A stretch of DNA of 64,000 nucleotides. Origin: Parablautia sp. Marseille-Q6255. GTDB lineage: Bacteria; Bacillota; Clostridia; Lachnospirales; Lachnospiraceae. Below the pieces are notes generated by a model that was not told the DNA's origin, ran no database searches, and saw nothing but the letters and a program-made list of their open reading frames with translations. A program made the position numbers and the translations under genes. The DNA lies in assembly GCF_951230155.1 (NCBI RefSeq), contig NZ_CATNVD010000001.1, forward strand, positions 310,001 through 374,000. Reading direction: 5' to 3'. Below, piece after piece: positions 43,954 to 53,004 of the stretch. The stretch's first letter is position 1, and every line of letters starts with the position of its first letter.

Positions 43954-44931
43954 TCACTGGTTCATTGTAAAAATGATTTCCTGATTTTCTTTTGAAAACA
44001 GATTTTCTCTTCTCAGTACCGTATAGGATACCGTCCGATCCTGCATTTCATAGGAGAAAAAACGCTCCATTTTCCGAACTGCCTCCATCAGGCTCTGATA
44101 TCCGACATGGAACTCATCCGGAACGATCAGACACTCCATCTTACCTGCATCCAGGTAATAGACTGCCTCTGTCGAGCAGCCGATCCCGTAGACAAGCGCT
44201 CCATGCAGGTTGTTTGCCAAAGCCTCCTGCCCCGCCATCATTGCGCTGCTATTGTCCATCGCCGCCACAAAATCTACCGGAGCCTGCTGCTGCAGTACGT
44301 TCTTGCCCAGAGAGGACCCAAAGCCTGTGACGGACCACAGGATCTTTCCCCCGTATCCCTCTATCGCCTCGCGAAATCCCCTCTCTCTGTCCGCGGCTGC
44401 CTGAGACTCGGCTGCTTCTGAGACGATCCCGATCATCTTCCCGTCGAGATTTTCCCTGTAGTCAGACAGCAGCTCCAAAGCCAGCTGCCTGCCGATCTCG
44501 TAATTGTCCGGCCCGACAAAGGGCAGTCCATAGACAGCCTCCGAACCGGAAGGGAGCGGACCTGCCAGCACGACCGGCGTCTTTTTTGCCAGTGCCTCCA
44601 GCACTGCCTCTGTCTCCTCCCCCAGGACAGGCTGTATGATCAGCGCATCTGCCCCCAGGTTCAGCTGTGCCTGTGCCAGCTCTCCCAGCTGTGAGGCACT
44701 TAGCCGGTGCTCTGTACTGGCCACAAAAACCTCGACTCCCTGGTCTGCCGCCGCCATTCTCAATCCATATTTAAATGCAGCCCATCTGCTGTCATCCGAA
44801 TCCTGTATGATCACAGAGATCTTGTCCAGCTGCGTGCTGTTCTTTTCCCGGAACATGACAAATGCGACGATCACGATCATAAAAGCCAGCACTGCCTCTG
44901 TCAGGATAAACTCTTTTCTGCTATTCTTCAT
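43954..44931 (-). CDS. membrane-anchored sugar-binding protein, likely sensor partner of YesM
   Basis: An uncleaved N-terminal helix (ILTEAVLAFMIVIVAFVMF) is followed by a Peripla_BP_4/LacI-type binding fold (ISVIIQDSDDSRWAAFKYGL, ADALIIQPVLGEETEAVLEA, TPVVLAGPLPSG, MIGIVSEAAESQAAADRERG). No lipobox. The start codon lies within the end of the kinase gene (11-bp overlap) with AAAGGA upstream. In the XylFII-LytS-YesN system of Clostridium a similar binding protein touches the kinase ectodomain and reports sugar; this gene's position and anchor suggest the same job, by inference. Confidence 0.8.
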   Translation of the reverse strand: MKNSRKEFILTEAVLAFMIVIVAFVMFREKNSTQLDKISVIIQDSDDSRWAAFKYGLRMAAADQGVEVFVASTEHRLSASQLGELAQAQLNLGADALIIQPVLGEETEAVLEALAKKTPVVLAGPLPSGSEAVYGLPFVGPDNYEIGRQLALELLSDYRENLDGKMIGIVSEAAESQAAADRERGFREAIEGYGGKILWSVTGFGSSLGKNVLQQQAPVDFVAAMDNSSAMMAGQEALANNLHGALVYGIGCSTEAVYYLDAGKMECLIVPDEFHVGYQSLMEAVRKMERFFSYEMQDRTVSYTVLRRENLFSKENQEIIFTMNQ

Positions 44932-46792
44932 ATCCGTTTTCCTTTGCCTGATGAATGATCTCTTCCCGGTCAAACATATGCCCCTGCTCCAGAAGCTTTC
45001 GGTTCTCTTCTGTATACGGAACTGCCGGCATACAGATATAGACCGTCGTCCCCACATCCGGCTCACTCTCAATGCGCAGGCCATATTCCTTTCCAAACAG
45101 GATCTGTATCCTGTTATTTACATTTAAGAGGCCCACACCGGAGCCCTGCTTATGCACCCGGGTGCTGTCGGTCAGAAGAAGCTTCGCTTCCTCCTCCGGA
45201 ATACCGATCCCATTGTCCCGAACCGCCAGGACCACTTCCCCGTCTGCGAGCCGTCCCCGGATCTCTATCTCGCCGTCTCCATCCATATCTCTCACCCCAT
45301 AATTGATCGCATTTTCCAGGATCGGCTGCAGAATCAGCTTTACCGTACAGCAGGCTTCTGCCGCCGGATCCACATCAAAGGTGACGATAAAGGAATTGCG
45401 GCAGCGGATTTTCTGGATATTCATATAGCTGCGCGCATGCTGCAGCTCATCCTTTACACTGATCACCGTGCGTCCTTTCGAAAGACTGATCCGGAAAAAT
45501 TTTGCAAGCTGGGACAGCATATACGCCGCCTCATCATTGCGCTGCGCCTCGATCATCCATATGATCGAATCAAGCGCATTGTATAAAAAGTGCGGATTAA
45601 TCTGACTTTGAAGCGCATCCAGCTCGCTTTTGCGTCTCTCATTCTGCTCCCAGACGATTTTTTTCATCAGACCCTCGATCTTTTCATAGGAGTTCTGAAT
45701 CGAATAGCCAAGATGGCGTATCTCCTGCGAGCCTCCGATATAGATCTGCGGTTTTTTTCCTGCTTCATACTCTGTAACGGAGTGGTTCAGCTTCAGGATC
45801 GGTCTGGAAATACGCGTGGATACAATGCGGTTTACGACTACAAGCATCATTGCCATCATCAGGATCAGGATAACAATAAAATATCTGATATCCGCCATAC
45901 CGTGCGTGAACATGGAATACGGGATCACGCCCACCAGCTTCCAGCCCGTGTAGCTGATCGTATTCACAAGCACTTTCCTGCGCTCCCCTTCAAATACCTC
46001 CTCGTACACGCCGTCTTTATAAGAAGCCGCCGCCAGGTTGTTTTCTCTGCGCAGTCCGTCACTGATCGGGATCTGCTGCTGATGATATATGATCTCCCCA
46101 TCGCCGTCACACAGATAAAAATACTGCCCGTTATTTAAGGTATTGATCCGGTTGAGCATTCGCGAGATCGCAGAGTAATCCATATCTACCAGTAAAACTC
46201 CCGGCTGCGAATCGCCGCCCACAGTCAGTTCCACTGCCCTGCTCAAAGAAATCACCCAATTGTACCGAAAGGTTCCGTCATCAAAAAGGTTCTGGATATG
46301 CGGCGTAGAAAAATGCATATTTTCCATCTCATCCATTGCCTGCCTGTACCAGTCCTGTTTCGTCACATCAGGATCTTCCTTCTGAGATGCCACTGGCTCT
46401 GCAGCCAGAAGACTTCCGTATTCATTATAAACAGCAATGCTCTGCAGCTTTTCCTTATGCGCTTCATACAAAAGGTTCAGACCTCTTTGAAAGCTCCTTT
46501 CCTGGCTGGAAAAATCACTCTCTTTGATGACATTGTAATATGCGGCGTCCGATATCTGCCTCATGCTGTTCAGATAATCCTCCAGGCTCTCCCGCGTCTG
46601 CTCCATCAGCTTCTGCGTACTCTGCACGATCTCCTGTCTGGAAAGTGCGGAAAACCTGACATACAGCGCGACCCCGAAGATCAGCATAATAGAAATAGAG
46701 ATCACCGAAAATGCAAGCATGATCGTAGACTGTATCCCCCGGTGCCGCAGCTTTTCCAAATATCTGAAATACCTATCCCTCACTTTTTTCAT
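44921..46792 (-). CDS. YesM/LytS-type sensor histidine kinase
   Basis: The protein has a first membrane helix (IMLAFSVISISIMLIFGVAL), a ~250-residue extracellular dCache-like domain, a second helix (YFIVILILMMAMMLVVVN), a HAMP segment, the His_kinase dimerisation box LQSQINPHFLYNALDSIIWM with the phospho-acceptor His, and a HATPase domain (ILENAINYG, VRDNGIGIP, GSGVGLLNVNNR). It phosphorylates the YesN-type regulator encoded just upstream, with which it overlaps by 20 bp. The exact start is uncertain: the ATG sits one base after CGGAG, and an in-frame GTG three codons later has better spacing. Confidence 0.9.
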   Translation of the reverse strand: MKKVRDRYFRYLEKLRHRGIQSTIMLAFSVISISIMLIFGVALYVRFSALSRQEIVQSTQKLMEQTRESLEDYLNSMRQISDAAYYNVIKESDFSSQERSFQRGLNLLYEAHKEKLQSIAVYNEYGSLLAAEPVASQKEDPDVTKQDWYRQAMDEMENMHFSTPHIQNLFDDGTFRYNWVISLSRAVELTVGGDSQPGVLLVDMDYSAISRMLNRINTLNNGQYFYLCDGDGEIIYHQQQIPISDGLRRENNLAAASYKDGVYEEVFEGERRKVLVNTISYTGWKLVGVIPYSMFTHGMADIRYFIVILILMMAMMLVVVNRIVSTRISRPILKLNHSVTEYEAGKKPQIYIGGSQEIRHLGYSIQNSYEKIEGLMKKIVWEQNERRKSELDALQSQINPHFLYNALDSIIWMIEAQRNDEAAYMLSQLAKFFRISLSKGRTVISVKDELQHARSYMNIQKIRCRNSFIVTFDVDPAAEACCTVKLILQPILENAINYGVRDMDGDGEIEIRGRLADGEVVLAVRDNGIGIPEEEAKLLLTDSTRVHKQGSGVGLLNVNNRIQILFGKEYGLRIESEPDVGTTVYICMPAVPYTEENRKLLEQGHMFDREEIIHQAKENGYEE

Positions 46793-48392
46793 GCTCCGTT
46801 CTGTATTTGGATGGAGATACCCCATAGCGCCGCTTAAATACATAGCTGAAATAATTCGGATCCGCATATCCGACCCTCTTCGCTATAATATAGCTCTTCT
46901 CATTCGTCTCAAGCAGCATCCTTGCCGCCTGCTCCATCCGATAATCCGTCAGATAACCAATAAATGAATTTCCCGTCTCTTTCTTAAAAATAGTGGAAAA
47001 ATATGAATTTGATACACCAAGCGATTCGCATACATGATCCAGAGAAATCTCTTCATCTGCATAATTGCCGCGCACGTACTCTTTTGCCTTTTGTACAAAA
47101 GACTTCGTAGACTGGCTGCGCTCGTTGATCATCAGCTCCCGCATAGACAGACATACACCGCACAGCCATTTTCGCAGCGCCTCCGGCTCCAGATCCAGCA
47201 GCCGGCTGCACAGCTTTCCCATATCACCGGAAAATGCTGCAACCGTCAGCTCATTATTTTCCGCAAACCGATACAGCGCGCTGACCAGCTCAAGCACATC
47301 AATATGGTGCTGCTGCAGCGACTGCTGCGGAAACAGCGTATGCCCCAGATACTGCTCAACCGCTTCCTTTACCTCCTGGGCAGTCCCAAGACGCACCGCC
47401 TTAAACAGCTTTGCCAGATCCGCCTCATTCGCTCCTCCTGCGCCGCTGTTCCCGCGCGGAGCGATCTCCGCTATATTGATCGCTCTCGTAGCTCCATAAA
47501 TCCCGCGGTAAGAAACAGCCTCCCTGGCACCGCTGTATGACTGAGAGAGTTCTAAAAGCTCCCTGCACGCTCTGCCCACTCCAATCGTGACGACAGCGCC
47601 TATGATACGCAGCGCATACCGGCAAAACCGGTCGCACTCATCCGTAAGATCCGCAACCTCGCCCTCATTTTTAAGCTGTGCCAGCAGTACCGTGTTTCCC
47701 AGATAAGAAAAGCATTTTGCACGCCACTTCTCTCCGATCCGCTCCATCACCTGTTTCTGTACAGATGCAGTAAGCAATACCGGATTCATTCCCTCCGGAA
47801 GCTGTCCAGATGATGTATGGACTACAAGGCAGCAGAAAAATGGACCGGAAAAGGAAATCTGGTAATCCGAAAGATATTTTTCCAGATCCTCCTCCCGTAT
47901 GAGCCCTTCCACCAAAGTAGAATAAAAATTCGCCTGCAGCAGCGGCAGAGAATCAAGGTAATACTTTTTCAGGCTTTCTGCATTTCGCTTTTCACTGATC
48001 TCCTGATCCAGCTTGATCTTCATTTGCGTAAATACATTCGTAAGCTCCACAGAATTGACCGGCTTTAAAATATACTCCTCCACCTCCAGATGCACAGCTT
48101 CCTTTGCATATTCGAATTCATCAAAACCGGTAAAAAGCAGGATCTTGGTCGCAGGATATTCTGTCTTGATCCTGTTTGACAGCTCCATCCCGTCCATATA
48201 CGGCATACGGATATCCGTCATCACCACATCCGGCTGAAACTCCTCTACCATTTCAAATGCTTTTACTCCGTTGTTCGCATAGCCGATCACAGAAAAGCCA
48301 AGCCCCTCCCAGTTAATCTTTTTCATAATCGCCTCGATCACTTCTACCTCATCATCCACCAAAAGTACGGTATATCTATATGTTTCTGTCAT
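46773..48392 (-). CDS. YesN-type response regulator with AraC DNA-binding domain
   Basis: The receiver domain starts at YTVLLVDDE and carries the phospho-acceptor Asp in VVMTDIRMPYMDG and the Lys in YILKPVNS. A ~270-residue middle region follows, and the C-terminus has two AraC-type helix-turn-helix units (ISLDHVCESLGVSNSYFSTI; IIAKRVGYADPNYFSYVF). It should activate sugar-transport genes when phosphorylated by the adjacent kinase. Several in-frame starts exist; I chose the ATG that gives the usual receiver N-terminus, but an ATG seven codons upstream (48413) after GCAGGA is possible. Confidence 0.88.
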   Translation of the reverse strand: MTETYRYTVLLVDDEVEVIEAIMKKINWEGLGFSVIGYANNGVKAFEMVEEFQPDVVMTDIRMPYMDGMELSNRIKTEYPATKILLFTGFDEFEYAKEAVHLEVEEYILKPVNSVELTNVFTQMKIKLDQEISEKRNAESLKKYYLDSLPLLQANFYSTLVEGLIREEDLEKYLSDYQISFSGPFFCCLVVHTSSGQLPEGMNPVLLTASVQKQVMERIGEKWRAKCFSYLGNTVLLAQLKNEGEVADLTDECDRFCRYALRIIGAVVTIGVGRACRELLELSQSYSGAREAVSYRGIYGATRAINIAEIAPRGNSGAGGANEADLAKLFKAVRLGTAQEVKEAVEQYLGHTLFPQQSLQQHHIDVLELVSALYRFAENNELTVAAFSGDMGKLCSRLLDLEPEALRKWLCGVCLSMRELMINERSQSTKSFVQKAKEYVRGNYADEEISLDHVCESLGVSNSYFSTIFKKETGNSFIGYLTDYRMEQAARMLLETNEKSYIIAKRVGYADPNYFSYVFKRRYGVSPSKYRTEHEKSEG

Positions 48393-48421
48393 TTCCTTGC
48401 ATCTATCTCCCATAATTTCCT

Positions 48422-48442
48422 GCGGCGCATGACGCACGCCGC
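48422..48442 (-). other. 5' hairpin in the YesN leader
   Basis: GCGGCG and CGCCGC pair around a 9-nt loop within about 20 bases of the likely transcription start. It lies just before the GCAGGA ribosome site and could affect translation or mRNA stability. Confidence 0.45.
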
Positions 48443-48454
48443 ATAATTAGTTCT

Positions 48455-48483
48455 ATTATATAAAAATACGGGAAAAATTGCAA
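48455..48483 (-). promoter_or_regulatory. promoter of the YesN-YesM-binding protein operon
   Basis: Minus strand: TTGCAA, 17-bp spacer, TATAAT. Confidence 0.75.
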
Positions 48484-48525
48484 TTAATGGATAAATTATT
48501 CAAAAGCTCTTCCCGTCACACAACA

Positions 48526-48566
48526 AAGACTCTACCTGCATTTATATATTGCAGACAGAGCCTTTT
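48526..48566 (-). terminator. terminator of the DHAP-shunt-like operon
   Basis: GCTCTGTCTGCA pairs with TGCAGGTAGAGT (two non-pairing positions) around an AT-rich loop just past the aldolase gene; TTTGTTG follows on the minus strand. Confidence 0.6.
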
Positions 48567-48578
48567 CTAAATAATATT

Positions 48579-49259
48579 TCAATAGCCGCCGTTATTCTTA
48601 TCTGGTGTCTTCACTTGACCATATGATTGAAAGTGAAGCATAACATCTTCCATTTCCTTTTCTGTCAGAATTACCCCTTTATTCTCACTTGTACATTCAC
48701 ACATCCACTGCATTTCTGCACAAAATTCACAACTTACAGCTAAATTAAAAGCTTTTGTAAGACTTACTCCACATGTTACAAGTCCATGATTTGCAAGTAA
48801 TACTGCACGACTATCTCCCATAGCTTTTTCCACTTGTTCCGCCAGTTCATGCGTACCAAAAGTTGCATATTCTGCACAAGGCACCTCCGTTACTCCTGTT
48901 GATGCAAGTACATAATGAATTGCTTTCAGCGGTTCACGCATACATGCAAGTGCTGTGCAGTATTTTGAGTGTGTATGTACAACCCCGCGTGCCTCTGGTT
49001 TGATCTTATAGATAACAGAATGCAGCTCGTGTTCACTGGACGGTTTTCTATTCCCATCTATAATCATACCATCCAAAGTCATTACTACGATATCCTCTGG
49101 TTTCGTTTCAAAATAACCAATGCCAGAAGGACTGATCGCCATATAGCCTGTCCTTTCATCATACACACTAATATTTCCTGCTGTTCCTTTCGCCAATCCT
49201 GCTGAACTCATCTGCTTCCCGTATTCTACAATTTGCTTTCTTGCTTCTTCCATTAACAT
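48579..49259 (-). CDS. class II aldolase (fuculose-phosphate aldolase family), likely 5-deoxyribulose-1-P / MTRu-1-P aldolase
   Basis: The 226-residue zinc aldolase has GTAGNISV near the N-terminus, the catalytic Glu in KPSSEHELHS, paired zinc His in VVHTHSKYC and the third in LLANHGLVTCG. The family cleaves ketose 1-phosphates to DHAP and an aldehyde. In the DHAP shunt (Ald2, DrdA) this enzyme acts after MtnK and MtnA, and both are encoded in this operon. So 5-deoxyribulose-1-P or 5-methylthioribulose-1-P is the likely substrate, by context; fuculose-1-P cannot be excluded. AGGAG is eight bases before the ATG. Confidence 0.8.
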   Translation of the reverse strand: MLMEEARKQIVEYGKQMSSAGLAKGTAGNISVYDERTGYMAISPSGIGYFETKPEDIVVMTLDGMIIDGNRKPSSEHELHSVIYKIKPEARGVVHTHSKYCTALACMREPLKAIHYVLASTGVTEVPCAEYATFGTHELAEQVEKAMGDSRAVLLANHGLVTCGVSLTKAFNLAVSCEFCAEMQWMCECTSENKGVILTEKEMEDVMLHFQSYGQVKTPDKNNGGY

Positions 49260-49270
49260 AATCTATTCTC

Positions 49271-50308
49271 CTAATCTTGAAAATATCGTTTTATATCATA
49301 AGGCGCATAAATTCCTTTGTTTGTAACAATTCCATCACACAGGTACGGTGGAGTTATATCAAATGCCGGATACCATCCTTTTATACCCTCTTTGGTTGTA
49401 CGTATCCCCATCGCTTCAAGCACCTGTTTCTCATCTCTATACTCTATCTTGACAGAATCTATCGTTGGATGTTTTGCATCTGGAGCTCCTGTTACAAAAT
49501 ATGGTATCCCATAATGTTTACAAACAATTGCCAACTGTAAAGTTCCTATTTTGTTAACAATATGTCCATCGCAGGATATAGCATCTGCTGCTGATGTAAA
49601 TACATCCACCATGCCATTCTGCATTGCAAATGCAGGCATATTATCTGTGATTACAGTCACATCAAATCCCTGATCATAAGCTACACTCGCTGTCAACCTC
49701 GCGCCCTGAAAATAAGGTCTTGTTTCCGCACAGATAACTTTCATATCTTTGCTGCGCTTTTTCATTTCCTTAAGCATAAATCCTACAATTGTCTCGCCAA
49801 AGCATTGGGTCAAGACAGCTCCTTTATCTGGAAACATATCGACCAGATATTCTGCCGTTTTACTTATTCTGATATATTTATTGTTTACCTCTTCGACCGA
49901 ATGTTCAAAAATAGCCTGATCCACAGCCACCCCCTGTGAGAGTGCTCTTTTTGCAGTAGCAATACATTTTTCTGTAATTGCCGCCATTCTGACAGCAGTC
50001 GTTGACCGAGCGTTAGATAATGTACGGGAAGCATTCTTTAAATATTCTATCTGCTCACCTTCCCTTAAGTTTCTGCACTCCCACGCTGCCAGCGCCATCC
50101 CCATACCAGCAGCCAAATAGGGACCTGCTGACTGTGTTACCATATCCTTAATCGCTTGTGCTACTTCCTGGTGTGTATAGCAAGTAACAAATTCTACTTT
50201 TAAAGGATAAATCCTTCGATCTAAAATCTTTACACTCCCGTTTTCATACCACGCTACATTCTCATACTGCAACATAAATGCAAGATTTTTATCAACTCTT
50301 TCTATCAT
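49271..50308 (-). CDS. mtnA: MtnA-family sugar-1-phosphate isomerase (MTR-1-P / 5-deoxyribose-1-P type)
   Basis: The 345-residue protein belongs to the MtnA/eIF2B-alpha isomerase family. NASRTLSNARSTTAVRM is the phosphate-binding segment, the catalytic Cys is in VLTQCFGE and the catalytic Asp is in VITDNMPAF. The usual GADR motif has become SAADAISCDGHIVNKIGT, so it is a divergent member. It converts an aldose 1-phosphate to the ketose 1-phosphate. The ATG directly abuts the stop of the alcohol-dehydrogenase gene (TAAATG), indicating translational coupling. The aldolase follows 11 bp later. Confidence 0.82.
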   Translation of the reverse strand: MIERVDKNLAFMLQYENVAWYENGSVKILDRRIYPLKVEFVTCYTHQEVAQAIKDMVTQSAGPYLAAGMGMALAAWECRNLREGEQIEYLKNASRTLSNARSTTAVRMAAITEKCIATAKRALSQGVAVDQAIFEHSVEEVNNKYIRISKTAEYLVDMFPDKGAVLTQCFGETIVGFMLKEMKKRSKDMKVICAETRPYFQGARLTASVAYDQGFDVTVITDNMPAFAMQNGMVDVFTSAADAISCDGHIVNKIGTLQLAIVCKHYGIPYFVTGAPDAKHPTIDSVKIEYRDEKQVLEAMGIRTTKEGIKGWYPAFDITPPYLCDGIVTNKGIYAPYDIKRYFQD

Positions 50309-51466
50309 TTAACTTCTCATCACCTTTTTAAAAAGTTTAATTATTTCTTCCTTTTCAGGAATGTGGGGTGCTGTCAAAATGCATCCATCCTCAAGTGCCC
50401 GCTCTGCAAGATGCGAAAGATCTTCTTCCTTGACTCCAAAATCATCGAGCCACACTTTTGTTCCGACTTTTTCTGATAATTTATCAACCAACTCCACTGC
50501 ATAAAAAGCACATTCTTCACTATTCTTTCCAATACACTTATCTGCGTCAAGTATACGTGCAATCTCTGCAAATCTTTCTGGACAATAATTAAGATCATAG
50601 TCCATAACAACTGGAAGAAGAATAGCATTGCATAAACCATGAGCAAGATGATATTCTGCACCAAGCTGATGCGCCATTGCATGGACAAGCCCCAACCCTG
50701 AACTTCCAAAGCTCAAACCGGCAAGATACTGACCTAATGACATTTTCTCCCGCGCAATCTTGTTATGTGGTTCTTGTACCACCAGTTCCAAATTATCATA
50801 TATTAATTTTATTGCATCCTTCGCAAGTAAATCTGTGAGTGCAAATCTTCCTGTAGAAATATATCCTTCTATTGCATGTGTAAGTGCATCCATTCCAGTT
50901 TGCGCAGTGATAGAAGCAGGAAGATTCATCATCAACTGCACATCATTCACTGCAATATCCGGCATTGCATAGTCATCTTTAAAAATCAACTTGCGTTTTT
51001 CTTTTTCATCGCTAATTAAAAATGCTCTGGACACTTCACTTCCTGTTCCTGCTGTCGTATTTACCGCAATCAGATATTTTCCTTTTTCTTTTGCCTTGTT
51101 TCCTCCCACATAATCTCTAAGTTCTCCACCATTTGCTTCCAGAATACAGATTGCTTTTGCACAGTCATTAGCAGATCCACCACCCACTGCCACAATCCCG
51201 TCACACTCATTATCTTTCATTAATTTTACACCCGCGCTAACATTCTCAAGTGTGGGATTCGACATCACTCCATCAAACACAACACTTTCAGCTCCACCAT
51301 CCATAAGAGCTGTTTGGACAGGTTTTAAGAGCCCTAGTTTACGGATAGAAGCATCTGTAACAATCAAAACCTTTTTTATCGTGTTTCTTTTCAGGAATGG
51401 TGCAAGATCCGCCAATGCTCCGTACCCAAATAAACTCATTCCTGCTGCTGCAAATTTTTCTGCCAT
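50309..51466 (-). CDS. iron-containing alcohol dehydrogenase (FucO-like)
   Basis: The 385-residue group III dehydrogenase has the NAD site VAVGGGSANDCAKAI, TTAGTGSEVSRAFLI, and Fe2+ ligands in DALTHAIEGY, LGLVHAMAHQLG and YHLAHGLCNAILLP. Relatives reduce lactaldehyde, acetaldehyde or propanal. If the operon runs a DHAP shunt, the aldolase by-product would be acetaldehyde (from 5-deoxyribose) or 2-methylthioacetaldehyde, and this enzyme could reduce it while regenerating NAD+. That link is inferred from the operon. Confidence 0.85.
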   Translation of the reverse strand: MAEKFAAAGMSLFGYGALADLAPFLKRNTIKKVLIVTDASIRKLGLLKPVQTALMDGGAESVVFDGVMSNPTLENVSAGVKLMKDNECDGIVAVGGGSANDCAKAICILEANGGELRDYVGGNKAKEKGKYLIAVNTTAGTGSEVSRAFLISDEKEKRKLIFKDDYAMPDIAVNDVQLMMNLPASITAQTGMDALTHAIEGYISTGRFALTDLLAKDAIKLIYDNLELVVQEPHNKIAREKMSLGQYLAGLSFGSSGLGLVHAMAHQLGAEYHLAHGLCNAILLPVVMDYDLNYCPERFAEIARILDADKCIGKNSEECAFYAVELVDKLSEKVGTKVWLDDFGVKEEDLSHLAERALEDGCILTAPHIPEKEEIIKLFKKVMRS

Positions 51467-51542
51467 GTTTATTCATTCCTTTCTAATGTATAATAATCAA
51501 TTGTCTTTCTCCATTTACGCTAAATCTCTTTTCTCATACCTG

Positions 51543-52946
51543 TCAAAACGGCCCCCAATTAATTTTTACTGCAACCAAAAGAAAGAACCATGTCACCAGA
51601 TACATTGCAATCACAACTTTGAATACAAATTTCACCCATTTACCATATGGAACTCTGGCCATTCCCAGCATAGCCATCATAGATCCCATCGTAGGATAAA
51701 TCAGATCCATAACACCAGCTCCAATCTGAAAAGCCAAAATACTGGTCTGATCCGTCATGCCAATTAATTGTCCTACAGGAAACATAATAGGCATACTTGC
51801 CGCAGCCTGCCCACTCCCTGATGGAATAACAAAATTAATAATTCCATGGATCAATGACATCAGTATCGCTCCAACTGTCGGTCCAAAGTCTGCCAAAGGA
51901 TCTGAAATTGTTTTAATGATTGTATCCATCACATGACCATTTTCCATCACTACCTGTATCGTCCGACCAAGGCCAACCAGCATTGCTGCACCAAACATAG
52001 CACCTGCCGTTTTCATAAATGTTTCCAATGCTATATTTATATCCAATTTGGCAACAATCACTACAGCAATCGCCGTTATCACAAATGCGGCAGACATTTC
52101 ATCCAAATACCACCCTAGCCAAGTAGGACCAATAATTAAAAACGCAAATAGAATTAAAAATACGCCCAAAACCCTTTTATCTGTTTTACTTAATTTATAC
52201 TCTGATATGTCCCTGCTCAGTCCGAGGCCTTTTGTACTAATCCCTTTTGTATAACTATAATCTGCATTTTTCTTTACTTTTTTTGCATAAGAGAGTACAA
52301 GAAAAGCTGAAACTACAGTAGTCACTCCCCATATCACCGTACGCAGACCAATTCCTGAAAAAAGCGGAAGACCGGAAATAGAATCTGCCGTTCCAATCAC
52401 GGATGCATTAATCGGCCCCATGGAAAATCCGACTCCCCCTCCGACAATTACCATTGCCACCCCAGTCAAAAGATCATAACCTAATCCAAGCGCAATAGAT
52501 ACAGCTACCAGCGTAAAAGGAATCTGTATTTCAGGTCCAATAATTACCCCTAAACAGGAAAACAAACAGGTAATAACAAAAATTAGGGTATTGCTGGAAA
52601 TATGTGCCTTCTGTGTCTTTTTAATCATAATACCGATCGCATTTTCAAGTGCTCCCGTAGAATTAATTAAACCAAATGTGCCAGAGGAGAGCAGAATCAT
52701 AAAAATAATCTGAGCCGATCCTTGTAACCCTTTCGGTATAGATACAAAAATATCAAATAGATTTACCGGGTTTTTATCCACTTCATGATACGTGCCATTT
52801 TCAATTAGCATTCTTCCACCAGACTCTACCCTGTTAAATTCTCCCGCCGGTACCACCCAGGTCAGAAGTGCAGCAAAAAGTATCATGCCAAACAAAATAA
52901 TATACGTATTAGGAATTTTTAAATACCATTTCTTTTTTTGTTTCAT
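51543..52946 (-). CDS. YfcC/DcuC-type membrane carrier, second copy
   Basis: The ~467-residue protein has about twelve membrane segments and the YfcC-family N-terminus (IPNTYIILFGMILFAALLTWVVPAGEF, seen in two parts) with conserved IGPEIQIPF and HGIINFVIPSGSGQAA motifs. The family is related to C4-dicarboxylate and basic amino-acid carriers; the substrate is unknown. It lies 46 bp after a clear paralogue. GGGGGA four bases before the ATG at residue 5 of the longest frame supports that start. Confidence 0.78.
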   Translation of the reverse strand: MKQKKKWYLKIPNTYIILFGMILFAALLTWVVPAGEFNRVESGGRMLIENGTYHEVDKNPVNLFDIFVSIPKGLQGSAQIIFMILLSSGTFGLINSTGALENAIGIMIKKTQKAHISSNTLIFVITCLFSCLGVIIGPEIQIPFTLVAVSIALGLGYDLLTGVAMVIVGGGVGFSMGPINASVIGTADSISGLPLFSGIGLRTVIWGVTTVVSAFLVLSYAKKVKKNADYSYTKGISTKGLGLSRDISEYKLSKTDKRVLGVFLILFAFLIIGPTWLGWYLDEMSAAFVITAIAVVIVAKLDINIALETFMKTAGAMFGAAMLVGLGRTIQVVMENGHVMDTIIKTISDPLADFGPTVGAILMSLIHGIINFVIPSGSGQAAASMPIMFPVGQLIGMTDQTSILAFQIGAGVMDLIYPTMGSMMAMLGMARVPYGKWVKFVFKVVIAMYLVTWFFLLVAVKINWGPF

Positions 52947-53004
52947 AAAATCCCCCATTTATATAACTGGGTGCCCGTATCAAGCTCGGACACCCTTTCA
53001 GTTT

